Below, one piece after another: positions 8,837 through 20,175 of a stretch of 64,000 nucleotides of DNA (positions within the stretch are counted from its first letter, which is position 1; each line of letters starts with the position of its first letter). Origin of the DNA: Methanosarcina acetivorans C2A (GTDB taxonomy: Archaea > Halobacteriota > Methanosarcinia > Methanosarcinales > Methanosarcinaceae); contig NC_003552.1 in NCBI RefSeq assembly GCF_000007345.1, positions 1,426,001-1,490,000 of the forward strand, written 5' to 3'. The notes under the pieces are model-generated. The model saw nothing but the letters and a program-made list of their open reading frames with translations, was not told the DNA's origin and made no database searches. The translations under genes and the position numbers were made by a program.

Positions 8837-10630
8837 TTAGGCATGAGTACATCTCATCGCATGCCGTGGCCAGATACCTGAAGAAGGTCTATGAAAAGAT
8901 CTGTTAGGCATGGCTTCCTTAAACCGCATACCATAAAACTGCATGTAAAAGTCATCAGCTTCCTCTTTCAGGTCGATTCCAAGTTTTCCGGGATGTAGTT
9001 TGTCTGTTATATATAAAAGGCCCAGTATCCAGCGGGGGTTTCCAAAATCCCATGCAGCCGGAACCGCATAAACCTGCCTTTTTTTTACAGCATCTGCATG
9101 TATTCCATATTTCTGGCACAGCTCATAGAACTCATTAAGGGGCCGCGAAAGGAAACTGGAAATGAAAATGGCTTCCGGATTGTGCTCATTGATAAATGCA
9201 GGAGATACATTCACTCCCGGTTTTCCTTTTTTTTGAAGCTGTTTATTGATACTAATGCCTCCGGAAAGCGTCACCAGGTTGTTTTCCATTCTCTCGGCGT
9301 TCAGGGCAAAGAGGGGAGAGCCCATGCAATAATAAGCTTTTTTACAACCTTCATCTTCTGCTGCAATATTCTGGACAATTTCAAGGCGACTGCGAATGAA
9401 AGAGACAAGCTTTCCTCCTTTTTTAGGTACGTTGGCTTTTTTAGCGACAAGTTCTATGAAATCCAGATAAGAATGTGGTTGCTGTGTCATTTTATGTATG
9501 TGTATAAGGGTTCTGGTATCGGAAACTTCTCTCCAGACATCCATTAATTTATCATCCATCCAGAAATCCACTAACTTATCGTCCCGTATATCCAGGCACG
9601 TAAGCACTGCGTGGACCATACGGAAAGCCTGGACTACTCTGTGACCGTCCATAAAGCCAGTTTCACTGAAACTTTCATTGGCAGTTGTCCCTTTAACCGG
9701 AATGCTGTTGCCACAACCACACTTATAACTCACCTTTACAAACCTGGAACCCATGAATTCCTGGAATTCCCTCTCTATTAACGGGCTGCCACATTCGGAA
9801 CAATAGGTGCCCAATAATTCCGTTCCCGGGGAATTAAAGAGGTAAACATAGTCCACATGCTTACGCAGGGAAGAACACAATTTTTCCGCTTCTCCTATTG
9901 AAGGTTCAAGTTCCATCGGAGCATAGCCGAAAGGAAGAAATCTCATGACCTGCAAGGGAATTGTGGGGGAGATTTCAGCCACTGCTTCTGCAACTTTTAT
10001 CATCTCTTCCTCATTTCCTCTGGAATAAACGATTGAAGTTTCGACGTGTACTCCCATGTCGAAGAGCTTTGAAAGGTTGCGGAAAACCGGGGCTGACGAA
10101 GGAACTCCGCAATTCATGTAGCTCCTGTCAGAGTATCCTTTAATTCCCACGTTCATGAAATCTACAAGCTGTCCAAGCTCTTCTAAAGTCTCTTCTGTGA
10201 AATAACAATTGGTTGAACAGCCTGCAAGCAAACCCTGTTCTTTTGCCTTCACCGCAAGGTTCCTGAAGAGATAATAATTTGCAGCAGGCTCATTCATTGT
10301 GGAAACCACACCAAGGCAATTCTGCTGCAGGGCTTTTTCCACTATTTGAGAGGGTTTGAGGGCCAGCTGGTTAAGGGGTCTGCTTGAAGCCAGCACCCTG
10401 GCCATGCAGCCGGGACATTGGAAATTGCAGCCCGTACTAAAAACCTGAAGGAATTTACCTGAAGGATAATAATGAAGCAAAGGAACTGCTTCTATTGAAA
10501 TTGGATATGCCCCAAGGTATCCCATCCCAGGACACTGGGCAATATTGTCGCCTGTACACACATAAGCTCCACATCTGCCCATGCTACATCCTCCGATTTC
10601 GCACCTGACTTCACATATATTGCATTGCAT
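8837..10630 (-). CDS. Radical SAM enzyme fused to an ABC binding-protein lobe
   Basis: This 597-residue protein has three parts. Residues 1-35 hold a Cys-rich cluster (CNICEVRC, CSMGRCGAYVC). Residues about 60-280 form a radical SAM core of the pyruvate-formate-lyase-activase type, with CNFQCPGC as the [4Fe-4S] motif, followed by zinc-ribbon-like CSEC and CGC pairs near 290-325. The last 200 residues match the C-terminal lobe of the metal-binding ABC proteins in this window: NPEAIFIS, RQVYAVPAAWDFGNPRW, then LHPGKLGIDLKEEADDFYMQ. There is no signal peptide, so this lobe works in the cytoplasm. The gene lies divergent from anfH. A role in metal-cofactor chemistry or metal sensing for nitrogenase is inference. 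Confidence 0.75.
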   Translation of the reverse strand: MQCNICEVRCEIGGCSMGRCGAYVCTGDNIAQCPGMGYLGAYPISIEAVPLLHYYPSGKFLQVFSTGCNFQCPGCMARVLASSRPLNQLALKPSQIVEKALQQNCLGVVSTMNEPAANYYLFRNLAVKAKEQGLLAGCSTNCYFTEETLEELGQLVDFMNVGIKGYSDRSYMNCGVPSSAPVFRNLSKLFDMGVHVETSIVYSRGNEEEMIKVAEAVAEISPTIPLQVMRFLPFGYAPMELEPSIGEAEKLCSSLRKHVDYVYLFNSPGTELLGTYCSECGSPLIEREFQEFMGSRFVKVSYKCGCGNSIPVKGTTANESFSETGFMDGHRVVQAFRMVHAVLTCLDIRDDKLVDFWMDDKLMDVWREVSDTRTLIHIHKMTQQPHSYLDFIELVAKKANVPKKGGKLVSFIRSRLEIVQNIAAEDEGCKKAYYCMGSPLFALNAERMENNLVTLSGGISINKQLQKKGKPGVNVSPAFINEHNPEAIFISSFLSRPLNEFYELCQKYGIHADAVKKRQVYAVPAAWDFGNPRWILGLLYITDKLHPGKLGIDLKEEADDFYMQFYGMRFKEAMPNRSFHRPSSGIWPRHAMRCTHA

Positions 10631-11025
10631 TTTTTAGTCTCCGTTGCTTAACACTGTCCGGTTCCGCACCGGCCGGATTCCTCCTGAACCGCACGGCAGG
10701 GGATGGCTGTCTACCTTCAAGTTTTCTTAATGGCCTCAAGTTTTTCCGGGATGAATTTTTATTGATAGGCTTTTTTTTAACATACAGTATCAATTTTCTA
10801 TTAGTTCTGTGCTCCAGGTCTTTTTTCCCAGAAAAGCAATCTACCTACCGTTTTTTGGTTAATTTATTATGTATAACTGTACATAACCACGTGCATCTGC
10901 TCGGATATGAGTAAAAATATTACACTTTTTGGGGAGGAAAGTTCTGTTTTCGTAAACATGGTGATGTACTGTTTGGTATGTTTTTTACCAAAACAGCTGC
11001 ATGTTCGCGATTTGTGTGTTTGAGC

Positions 11026-11045
11026 GTTATGTATTTAAACATAAC
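11026..11045. promoter_or_regulatory. Element B palindrome (distal, anfH/radical SAM)
   Basis: GTTATGT-N6-ACATAAC, a perfect 7-bp inverted repeat with a spacing 2 bases shorter overall than the other copies. It lies about 490 bases before anfH and 395 before the radical SAM gene. Confidence 0.55.
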
Positions 11046-11110
11046 GGTATCATCTGTCTCATAACTCATCTGGCTTCCCAAATATGTTATTTTTTCTCTT
11101 CAGGTACTTC

Positions 11111-11132
11111 GTTATGTTTATATAAACATATC
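11111..11132. promoter_or_regulatory. Element B palindrome (middle, anfH upstream)
   Basis: GTTATGTTT-N4-AAACATATC, one mismatch from the common form. It lies 85 bases after the distal copy. Confidence 0.55.
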
Positions 11133-11298
11133 TACTTTTCTACCTTGAATTCAAATTTTGCAGTATTCTTTTTTAGTGGAAACGTCTATTGATGCTGTTT
11201 ATTCCTTCTGGACTTTCTTTTTACCTCCCGGACATTTTCTCTTTCTAATTTGTGGGTGTTTCTAATTTGTTAATAGATATTTATTTATAGTATTAAAT

Positions 11299-11321
11299 AG
11301 GAAATAGGAAACTGTATTCCT
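11299..11321 (+). promoter_or_regulatory. Element A operator in anfH promoter
   Basis: AGGAAA-TA-GGA-A-ACT-GT-ATTCCT, starting 9 bases after a TTTATA box at 11284-11289. It has the same layout as the vnfH promoter. Confidence 0.65.
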
Positions 11322-11335
11322 TAATATAAAGCTTA

Positions 11336-11357
11336 GTTATGTTTGATTAAACATAAC
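11336..11357. promoter_or_regulatory. Element B palindrome (proximal, anfH)
   Basis: GTTATGTTT-GATT-AAACATAAC, a perfect 9-bp inverted repeat 14 bases after element A, as at vnfH. It falls within the expected 5' untranslated region. Confidence 0.65.
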
Positions 11358-11375
11358 ACTTTATGGTCTATATGT

Positions 11376-11396
11376 GGAGGTGTGTAACTGGAGTAG
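11376..11396 (+). promoter_or_regulatory. Leader motif GGAGG-N7-CTGGAGTAG before anfH
   Basis: A strong ribosome-binding-site-like GGAGG is followed by CTG GAG TAG. At the same place in the vnfH leader the sequence is GGAGG-N6-ATGGAGTAG, a two-codon frame. Here the ATG is CTG. The true anfH start lies 120 bases farther on, so this is a conserved leader signal rather than the gene start. Confidence 0.4.
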
Positions 11397-11518
11397 GTCT
11401 ACAGAAAAAGTATTTTCATTCTGTCGGATATGGCGATCAGTTGTTCCGAATTCGATATTCAAATAAGTAAGTTCTGAGTTTTGAGATTCGATTTGCAAAA
11501 AGTATTGGAGAGTTGTAA

Positions 11519-12346
<828 letters not shown>

Positions 12347-12657
12347 TTTTTCCAGGGAAGGTCGAAAAAATAGTTACTCCATATAAATAGTTACTCCATG
12401 TATTGTCTGGCCGAGAGAATAAAATAACTGACTACTGGCAGAAGCCGGGTATTATCGCTTTAAAAACTTCTTATAGAAAGTAGAAGTTGGAAAAATACCT
12501 GGCAGAAGTCATTATTCCTTAATAAATATTTTCCAAAAAATCTTTTATCCGCTGAATATACCGGAAAATTGCTTATTTGCCTTTAATATGCCAGCAGGAC
12601 TAAGTCGCTAATATCTTTCTTACTCAACTAGAACAAATATGCATAGGGTGTTCTTTA

Positions 12658-13191
12658 ATGGATCAGGTTCGTTATACCCAGAGAAACTGTACAGATAAGG
12701 AGAAAATAGAATCATTTCTTTTGCAGGAAAGAACCGGTGTACTGGGGATGGTAAACGGTATTTTCCCTTATGCTGTCCCGATGAATTATGTATGGCACAA
12801 AGGTTCTGTTTATTTACATGGAATGGGATCAGGCAAAAAGGAAGAGATTCTTTCCCGGAGTCCGCCTGTTTGTTTCACGATATATAAGGAACATGGTACA
12901 GTGACCGACCCGGTTCCCTGCCATGCTGATACTGCATACATGAGCGTAATGATTTTCGGAAAGGCTGAAAAGGTGAGTGACCAGGAAGAAGCTGCTGAAG
13001 CCCTCTGGAAGCTGGTTAATAAATATATGCCAGGGTATTACAATAACCCTTTAACCGGTACTTTTGTTGAGAAGTATCGGTCATCACTTGACGAAAATCC
13101 TGTTTCTGTTTATCGAATAACTCCGCAGTGGATGACAGCCAAAGAAAACTCAGTGGAGTCCGAAAACCTGTTTAATTTGGAAATAAAATAA
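12658..13191 (+). CDS. Pyridoxamine 5'-phosphate oxidase-like flavin-binding protein
   Basis: A 177-residue split-barrel protein of the PNPOx/NimA-like family that usually binds FMN or a related cofactor. Conserved stretches are the N-terminal ERTGVLGMVNGIFPYAVPMN, VWHKGSVYLHGMGSGKKEE and the C-terminal YRITPQWMTAKEN. The start ATG 12658 follows a TATA-like AT-rich stretch. It lies between anfH and the converging anfO gene, and the decayed copy at 5990-6437 keeps the same neighbour, which hints at a link to the iron-only nitrogenase, such as redox or detoxification. The actual reaction is unknown. The 310 bases before it hold a direct repeat (ATAGTTACTCCAT, 12372-12400) but no gene. Confidence 0.75.
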   Translation: MDQVRYTQRNCTDKEKIESFLLQERTGVLGMVNGIFPYAVPMNYVWHKGSVYLHGMGSGKKEEILSRSPPVCFTIYKEHGTVTDPVPCHADTAYMSVMIFGKAEKVSDQEEAAEALWKLVNKYMPGYYNNPLTGTFVEKYRSSLDENPVSVYRITPQWMTAKENSVESENLFNLEIK

Positions 13192-13307
13192 TTATATGCC
13201 AGGTTCCATAAAGAGAAGGCGCTTTGGGGTAAAGCTCCAAAAACGCCTCTTGATACTGCCGTTATCAGCAATAAATCAGATAGTGGAGTCCACTATGGAT
13301 TTGCTAG

Positions 13308-13997
13308 TCAGAGATTTTGTGCATTCATTATTCTGAGAGTCATGGATTTGCTGGTTAAAGATTTTGTGCATTCATTACTCTCATTCATTATTCTGAGAGT
13401 CACCTTATTTTGCAATTCACTCATGATTTCATACTTTAACCCAAAACCTGCTAATTCCGTGTCAAACCACTTCGGAATATGACTGAAAAGTATGTCCAGT
13501 TTGTTAAACCCTTTATCTTTTAGATAAGGAATTAAAATTTTCTTTGAACTCAAATCAGGATTTATTAACATGACTTCTTCCAGATTAAGGGAAAAATCAC
13601 CTTTATTCACACCAGGTTTCAAAAATTGCATAATATCGAATCTGGAGGGTTCTTCCTGCCTCTTTTTAGCGATCTCAAGCATCCCTTTTTTGACGGAACC
13701 AAGAATATCCAGTACGCGATCTTCCACAAGGAATATATTAAGGCTTGCTGCTTGAAAAGCTCCGAAAGCTATCCCTGGAATGTCACTTGCAACCAATATC
13801 CTTACATCGTCAAGCTGCTTTACGGCATCTCCCACAGCTACCCGTACAGCAGAAATACCCTTCGCATCACAAACTTTGTTTTCAAAACGTTTAAGAATTT
13901 TCCATTCTCCTCCGTCTTCCTCATATACTGAAATAAATCCAGGTTCAAATATTGAACTCGTTTTTTGGTTATTGTCTTCCACAACTGCAATTTTCAA
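13308..13997 (-). CDS. anfO: AnfO-family iron-only nitrogenase accessory protein
   Basis: AnfO proteins are found only with iron-only nitrogenases, usually directly downstream of anfK, as here. Their exact function is unknown. The 229-residue product starts MKIAVVEDNNQKTSS and has VASDIPGIAFGAFQAA in the middle. Near the C terminus it has the conserved block SKKILIPYLKDKGFNKLDI, then SHIPKWFDTELAGFGL. The start is TTG at 13997 after GGAGGAAATATC. The last 30 codons hold a tandem duplication of a TLRIMN-coding unit, visible as direct repeats at 13300-13405. The assignment rests on recalled family features plus position. The 400 bases up to anfK hold hairpins and no convincing gene. Confidence 0.72.
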   Translation of the reverse strand: MKIAVVEDNNQKTSSIFEPGFISVYEEDGGEWKILKRFENKVCDAKGISAVRVAVGDAVKQLDDVRILVASDIPGIAFGAFQAASLNIFLVEDRVLDILGSVKKGMLEIAKKRQEEPSRFDIMQFLKPGVNKGDFSLNLEEVMLINPDLSSKKILIPYLKDKGFNKLDILFSHIPKWFDTELAGFGLKYEIMSELQNKVTLRIMNESNECTKSLTSKSMTLRIMNAQNL

Positions 13998-14402
13998 GAT
14001 ATTTCCTCCTTTCAGATTGGAAATTAGAGTATATTTATATTAAAACTAAAATAGTTATTTTCCTCTGAAACGTTCTGCTCCTTCACATAAGTTCCGAAGG
14101 GTTGTATTTCTTAAGTAAAATGATTCTAACTTTACAACAATTTAACATAAAGGTAAGATAACATAAAAACAGGCAGCTGATAAAAGCAGTGTAGATGCAC
14201 CCCTGCATTTTTTGTTTCGCAAAGGAGCAAGAGGGCGAAAGCTTATCTTTTGCAATCGGATGCATCATCACATTTGAGTTTATGTTTACTGTTAATTGAT
14301 CCTGCCAGAAATCAGTAACACTGTGAACTGGCAGACCCCAAAAAAATCTCAAGTGACTCTCACATGCTTGAGAGTTCAAAGGTTTTATTCAACGAATAAG
14401 CC

Positions 14403-15791
14403 TTACCATACATTCAATATCCATTCCCTGTCTTTCTTATATTCCATATCTGCGAAGAGCGTGTTTGCCATCTGTTCAGCAAGCCATATAGCGCCTTCAT
14501 ATCCAACAACTGGATGGCGGTACATCCCTGCACGATCAAAAGTGGGGAAACCCACACGTACCATAGGGATATTGTTGTCGATAGCAGTCCATCGACCCTT
14601 GGAATGCCCCATAATCAAATCAAGTTCAATTTCCTTATCCTTGATCCTCCTTTCAAGTTCCCACATATCTGCATTCATAATAATCTCCATATCGAAATCG
14701 ACTTTTTCCTGCAATTCTTTGATGCGTGGATCATCCGGATAAGTTTTGTTGTCATCTCCAAGAAGAAGAACCATAGGTTTCATCTCCATATCGAGGCAGA
14801 ATTCAGCAAGACCAATGACAAGGTCTGGATTTCCGTATATAGCAACCTTCTTGTCTGCGAAAAACATGTGAGTAAGGTCAGTAATTGCATCGATTGCAAT
14901 TCCTCTTTCGCAAACAAGTGATTCTGGAATTGGTTTTCCTGTCATTTTCTTCAAATTTTGCAGGAAAGTATCCGTATTACGGATTCCGATCGGAGTCGGT
15001 CCTATGATTGCAGGAACATCAAATTCGCTTTCAAGATATTTGGCGGCTTTTGCACCTTCATATCTGTTCAGTGCAATTGTTCCTGTTGCATTTGCAGTTC
15101 CGGTCAGATCTTCTATCGTTGTACTGCCATGGGCAACTCCACTTTTATCCGGCATCAAAGGAGAATCAAAGCTTTCGATTTCGAAAAGGACTGTTGCATC
15201 GATGTCCATTGCTGACAAAAGATGCTTGAGTGCAGTAACATCTCCAGGATTGACCCATCCGGTGATCAGGTTGATTTTTCCATTAGGTTTATCTTTTTTG
15301 GCAAATTCCTTTACTATATCATGGACCGCCACATCATAGCCAGTTACCATACTTCCTTTAAAACTTGGAGTATGGATAGGAATAAGGTGTACCTCCCGAT
15401 CTGCATATTTCTCTTTCAGAAGCTTTTTGTTTAGTTTCCGAATAAGACCGTCAATATCATCTCCAATAACTTCAGTCGAGCACGTCGTGATGATTGGTAC
15501 AACCTTCACACGTGGGTACCTCGTCAAGAGCACATCGACAGCCTCTTCAACTCTATTGAGAGCTCCAAATACTGCACCGTCCTCATGTAGAGATGAGGAT
15601 GCGATCTCGAAGCTATCCTTGAAATGCTGTGCGAGTAGCATACGGACGAACATTACGCATCCCTGCCCTCCATGAACGATTGCGATACAGTCCTTTATTC
15701 CTATACTGGCATACTGTGCTCCGCAGGGCTGGCATGTGAATATAGGGTTGATAATTCCCGGACGTTCTCGTTCTTTTAGTTCACAAGACAT
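14403..15791 (-). CDS. anfK: Iron-only nitrogenase FeFe protein beta subunit
   Basis: This 462-residue protein is the beta subunit of the alpha2-beta2-delta2 iron-only nitrogenase. It helps hold the P-cluster: CQPCGAQYA near residue 19 and the GGQGCVMFVR loop near 44 carry two of the expected Cys ligands, with TTCSTEVIGDDI near residue 105 holding the third. The C terminus ends DREWILNVW like VnfK. The start is ATG 15791, 15 bases after anfG. It resembles the vnfK product at 23778 along its whole length but belongs to the AnfDGK set by its neighbours. Confidence 0.92.
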   Translation of the reverse strand: MSCELKERERPGIINPIFTCQPCGAQYASIGIKDCIAIVHGGQGCVMFVRMLLAQHFKDSFEIASSSLHEDGAVFGALNRVEEAVDVLLTRYPRVKVVPIITTCSTEVIGDDIDGLIRKLNKKLLKEKYADREVHLIPIHTPSFKGSMVTGYDVAVHDIVKEFAKKDKPNGKINLITGWVNPGDVTALKHLLSAMDIDATVLFEIESFDSPLMPDKSGVAHGSTTIEDLTGTANATGTIALNRYEGAKAAKYLESEFDVPAIIGPTPIGIRNTDTFLQNLKKMTGKPIPESLVCERGIAIDAITDLTHMFFADKKVAIYGNPDLVIGLAEFCLDMEMKPMVLLLGDDNKTYPDDPRIKELQEKVDFDMEIIMNADMWELERRIKDKEIELDLIMGHSKGRWTAIDNNIPMVRVGFPTFDRAGMYRHPVVGYEGAIWLAEQMANTLFADMEYKKDREWILNVW

Positions 15792-15806
15792 AATATTTCC
15801 TTTTCC

Positions 15807-16157
15807 TCAATAGAGCGGGTTAGTGAGTTCTTGATTAAGTGACCCGTTAATAGTTAAGTAGTCGATACGGTCTTTTAGCCCCTGCATAAGCAGCTTGATA
15901 TCTTTTTTTTCCATCGTGCCCAGCCAGGGGTACGTCTTTTTGAAACCATTAGCCAGATACACAGCATCTACCCAATAGCATCTATCTGAAGGCGTGCTGA
16001 GATCAACAGGTTCGTCACACAGTAATTGCATGGTTTTCGTAAGGATCCCTTCATTTTGTCTCTCTCTGTCCCAGGAACGTGAATGAAACTGCCACAGGCA
16101 CCATTTCATAATAAAATCTACAAGCTGCTCTATTCTATCTTTCATAACGTCGTCCAT
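15807..16157 (-). CDS. anfG: Iron-only nitrogenase delta subunit
   Basis: The delta subunit is found only in V- and Fe-only nitrogenases and is needed for cofactor insertion and activity. At 116 residues it has the expected size. The mark is the aromatic-rich stretch [20 protein letters not shown] (residues 20-39), shared with VnfG at 23399 (CLWQFFSRSWDREENIEG). It sits between anfD and anfK with gaps of 22 and 15 bases, as in other anf operons. Confidence 0.92.
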   Translation of the reverse strand: MDDVMKDRIEQLVDFIMKWCLWQFHSRSWDRERQNEGILTKTMQLLCDEPVDLSTPSDRCYWVDAVYLANGFKKTYPWLGTMEKKDIKLLMQGLKDRIDYLTINGSLNQELTNPLY

Positions 16158-16179
16158 TTATGACCTCACCCTCTTTCTA

Positions 16180-17769
<1,590 letters not shown>

Positions 17770-17775
17770 TTATTT

Positions 17776-18156
17776 TTATAGAAGGGCACTATCTCCCTGG
17801 TCGTCTGTTCTCACTCGAATGGCATTATCCACCGGACAGATGAAAACTCTCCCGTCGCCAATCTGAGCTGTTTGATTGACTTTAATTATTGTGTCAACAG
17901 CAGTATCGACATCTTCATCACTGACGATTAAATACAGCAGACGTTTGGGAATAAATTCCATATATTTCATTCCAGCCAACAAGCCCTGATCCAAAAGACC
18001 GGGACGAATATCAATGTTGAGCTCTTCTGCAATACCTCGTTGCTTGCCTCGTCCAAATACCGGGACTACAGTTACACTCGGGATTCCAAGTTCCACAAGA
18101 GCTTCCTTTGTAGGTTCAACTTTTTTTGGACGAATTATTGCAATTATTTCTTTCAA
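17776..18156 (-). CDS. nifI2: NifI2 PII-type regulator of nitrogenase
   Basis: NifI1 and NifI2 form a complex that binds and switches off nitrogenase after ammonium addition; 2-oxoglutarate relieves the inhibition. This GlnB-family protein shows the start KEIIAIIRPKKVEPTKEAL, the T-loop region VVPVFGRGKQRGI and the ending GDGRVFICPVDNAIRVRT. The frame is open to 18213, but comparison with VnfI2 (MKEVTAVVRP) places the start at TTG 18156, with GAGGTG ahead of it. That leaves 13 bases after nifI1 and yields 126 residues. It is part of the operon nifI1-nifI2-anfDGK-anfO. Confidence 0.9.
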   Translation of the reverse strand: MKEIIAIIRPKKVEPTKEALVELGIPSVTVVPVFGRGKQRGIAEELNIDIRPGLLDQGLLAGMKYMEFIPKRLLYLIVSDEDVDTAVDTIIKVNQTAQIGDGRVFICPVDNAIRVRTDDQGDSALL

Positions 18157-18169
18157 AGCGGCACCTCTT

Positions 18170-18487
18170 TTAAAGCCCTGAAACTCCAGTACGTATCGTG
18201 TACGCGTCGTCAACAGGAGTTATAAAAATTTTACCATCCCCACAATTGCCTGTGTACGCTTTGTATTTAATAAGTTTAGCAACTTCTTCAACAGACTTAT
18301 CTTCAACGACTAGCATTATCACTGTTTTAGGAAGTTCATCATAATGTATTATTCCTACTGTAATTCCTTTTTGTTTCCCACGACCAAATACATCTATTTT
18401 TGTCAGTGAGAAAAAACCAGCCCCTTCAAGTCCGTCGATAACATCATCAGCGGCTTCAGGACGTATTATAGCTTTGATCATTTTCAC
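18170..18487 (-). CDS. nifI1: NifI1 PII-type regulator of nitrogenase, first gene of the anf operon
   Basis: Partner of NifI2 in post-translational nitrogenase control. The sequence MKMIKAIIRPEAADDVIDGL, the T-loop FGRGKQKGITVG and the ending GDGKIFITPVDDAYTIRT are typical PII features; its 105 residues fit NifI1. Its promoter has element A and element B in the same order and spacing as vnfH and anfH. Here nifI1 heads the operon because anfH lies apart on the other strand, whereas in the vnf operon nifH precedes nifI1. Confidence 0.92.
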   Translation of the reverse strand: MKMIKAIIRPEAADDVIDGLEGAGFFSLTKIDVFGRGKQKGITVGIIHYDELPKTVIMLVVEDKSVEEVAKLIKYKAYTGNCGDGKIFITPVDDAYTIRTGVSGL

Positions 18488-18658
18488 ATTAATCCTCCTT
18501 TTTCCATCATGCTTCCAATATGGAATTTCATCCTACGGCAAAGCCTTGTATGCAGGCAATGAGGCATGCATACAGAGTGGAATTTTGCGCTTCAACATCC
18601 AATGTGCATAATTAACTTCTCTTTATTTTTCCTAACCTCCTTTGTAGCTATTAACTGA

Positions 18659-18680
18659 GATATGTTTAATAAAACATAAC
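18659..18680. promoter_or_regulatory. Element B palindrome (anf operon)
   Basis: GATATGTTT-N4-AAACATAAC, one mismatch in the left arm. It lies 15 bases downstream of element A in the direction of the anf operon. Confidence 0.6.
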
Positions 18681-18695
18681 AAATATTTATATCAA

Positions 18696-18718
18696 AGGAA
18701 AACAGTTACCTATTTCCT
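18696..18718 (-). promoter_or_regulatory. Element A operator in anf operon promoter
   Basis: On the minus strand: AGGAAA-TA-GGT-A-ACT-GT-TTTCCT. The TATA box (TATTTATAA, about 18727-18735) sits 9 bases upstream, the same spacing as at anfH and vnfH. The start codon is 210 bases farther on. Confidence 0.65.
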
Positions 18719-18801
18719 ATTTAATATTATAAATAGCTTTCTATTGACAAAAGAAAATTTAATCCTTATTTGTCGACGAAAGCCCTCTGGAACAAAATAT
18801 G

Positions 18802-18823
18802 GTTATGTAATTCTAAACATAAC
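18802..18823. promoter_or_regulatory. Element B palindrome (upstream of anf TATA box)
   Basis: GTTATGTAA-N4-AAACATAAC, two mismatches. It lies about 70 bases upstream of the anf TATA box, where an activator could bind. Confidence 0.5.
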
Positions 18824-19419
18824 GAATAATAACCATGAATTAAAAGTTCAGAGTCGGAAATAGCCAAAATGCTTCAAAAACATTCTAAATATGAAAACAT
18901 TCTAAATATGCATTTGGGCCGTTATTGAGGAGAGTCCCCATTACTTCAAAAAGTTTCATAATACAAAAAATGTACTTTTTAATAAAATCAATTAGTTGCT
19001 TCGCTATTTTGAGCGGGGATTCCAATCACTTTTTAAATATGATTAATACTTAAACACCTTTTGTTTGAGAAATCATACCCAGAATCGATTTTTATCCATT
19101 AATAGAATTGCTATATTTCAATTGGGCACCATTTGTTACCTATATGATTCCAAAATTCTGCATTATTTTTATTGAGATAATTATTTCTCATGATATCGTT
19201 TTTGAAATAAATCAATATATTCTAAAATCATAGTAAAATAGTTGAAAATCGAATGCTATTGTTTTTTAGTCGCTAGTTTTTTAGTCGCTAGATACACATT
19301 TACCTGCCTTTAATTCCTGCACAAGAGTTTAATCAGGTTCACGTTAATTTAAAAATTGGCCAAAATTAAAATTATGAAACTGCGAAATTTTGATGCGGAG
19401 AGTGAGATAACACATTGAA

Positions 19420-19530
19420 TTGCCGTAATTAGGCATAGATGCTTCGTCACATACTGTGGCTAGATGTTAGAAGAAGACCTGTTAAACCCGGCTTCTTTGA
19501 ATTTTCATACCTCACAAATGCCGTATAACT
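19420..19530 (-). pseudogene. Relic of the radical SAM/binding-protein gene 3' end
   Basis: The stretch GTAATTAGGCAT, CATACTGTGGCTAGAT, then AGACCTGTTAA and GGCTTCTTTGAATTTTCATACC follows 8832-8935, the 3' end of the radical SAM gene and its flank, base for base with scattered changes. The rest of the gene is missing. It lies about 0.9 kb before vnfH on the strand opposite to it, mirroring the position of the intact gene before anfH. Confidence 0.6.
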
Positions 19531-19702
19531 TATCTGCCTTCCACTTCTGCTGGCATGAAGTGTTATGGACTATGTTTTTGAGTTTACATGTCCCCTCTAA
19601 ATATACTAACTAATTTTCTTAAATAAGTACTCGTTTAATAAGTACTCGTTTAATACCTTTTATGCGAAAAACTTAAGGTGCATTCGTTTTTCATGTGAGT
19701 TT

Positions 19703-19724
19703 GTTATGTTCAGTTAAGCATAAC
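19703..19724. promoter_or_regulatory. Element B palindrome (vnfH distal)
   Basis: GTTATGTTC-AGTT-AAGCATAAC, one internal mismatch between the arms. First of three copies within 500 bases before vnfH. Confidence 0.55.
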
Positions 19725-19780
19725 CTGATGAGGTACTTAGTTTCACGAGATAAAAAACCAAAATTTATTGAAATAAAATA

Positions 19781-19802
19781 GTTATGTTTACTTAAACATA
19801 AC
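19781..19802. promoter_or_regulatory. Element B palindrome (vnfH middle)
   Basis: GTTATGTTT-ACTT-AAACATAAC, perfect 9-bp inverted repeat, 56 bases after the distal copy. Confidence 0.6.
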
Positions 19803-20137
19803 AATATGCAATTCACACCCTTTTGTACTGAAAGCAATGCACACCCACGATTTGGAAATTAAGTGTTTGTGTAAAAAGCATACTGTACTATGTTTTCCTT
19901 ATTACATAATGATGCCGTATGCAATCGATAATTGACCACTATCTTGTAAGTTTTATATTATGCATAAACATAATTCAAACTCTTTCTTTTGGAATAAAAC
20001 AATTATCGATAAATTATACATAAATGGATACTGATATCTTTTTTTAGTAACCGTTTTTCTAACTATACATATCTCAAATTTTTGTTTTTATCTCTTTTTC
20101 AAGGACTGGCGATAGATACTTATTTATAGTTTCATAT

Positions 20138-20160
20138 AGGAAATAGGTTACTGTTTTCCT
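20138..20160 (+). promoter_or_regulatory. Element A operator in vnfH promoter
   Basis: AGGAAA-TA-GGT-T-ACT-GT-TTTCCT, 9 bases after a TTTATA box at 20123-20128. Confidence 0.65.
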
Positions 20161-20175
20161 GAAACTTAAATCATT

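Larger units (their letters stand above)
10631..11518. other. Gene-free regulatory region upstream of anfH
   Basis: About 890 bases without a credible gene. It holds three element B palindromes, one element A with a TATA box, and a GGAGG-bearing leader just before anfH. The minus-strand promoter of the radical SAM gene must also lie here, but no clear copy of element A faces that way. Confidence 0.6.
18719..20137. other. Gene-free regulatory region between anf and vnf promoters
   Basis: No credible protein gene is seen in about 1.4 kb. It contains three element B palindromes (listed separately), a relic of the radical SAM gene, short direct repeats (ACATTCTAAATATG twice at about 18888-18918; AAGTACTCGTTTAAT twice at about 19625-19655), and is very AT-rich. 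Confidence 0.6.

Noticed and set aside
10611-10793. 60-codon minus-strand frame overlapping the radical SAM start
   Set aside because: Rich in Arg and Lys, no start signal, overlaps a better gene. Taken as leader sequence.
14083-14379. 98-codon minus-strand frame after anfK
   Set aside because: No ribosome-binding site, odd composition and hairpin-rich DNA; no family recognised. Probably chance.
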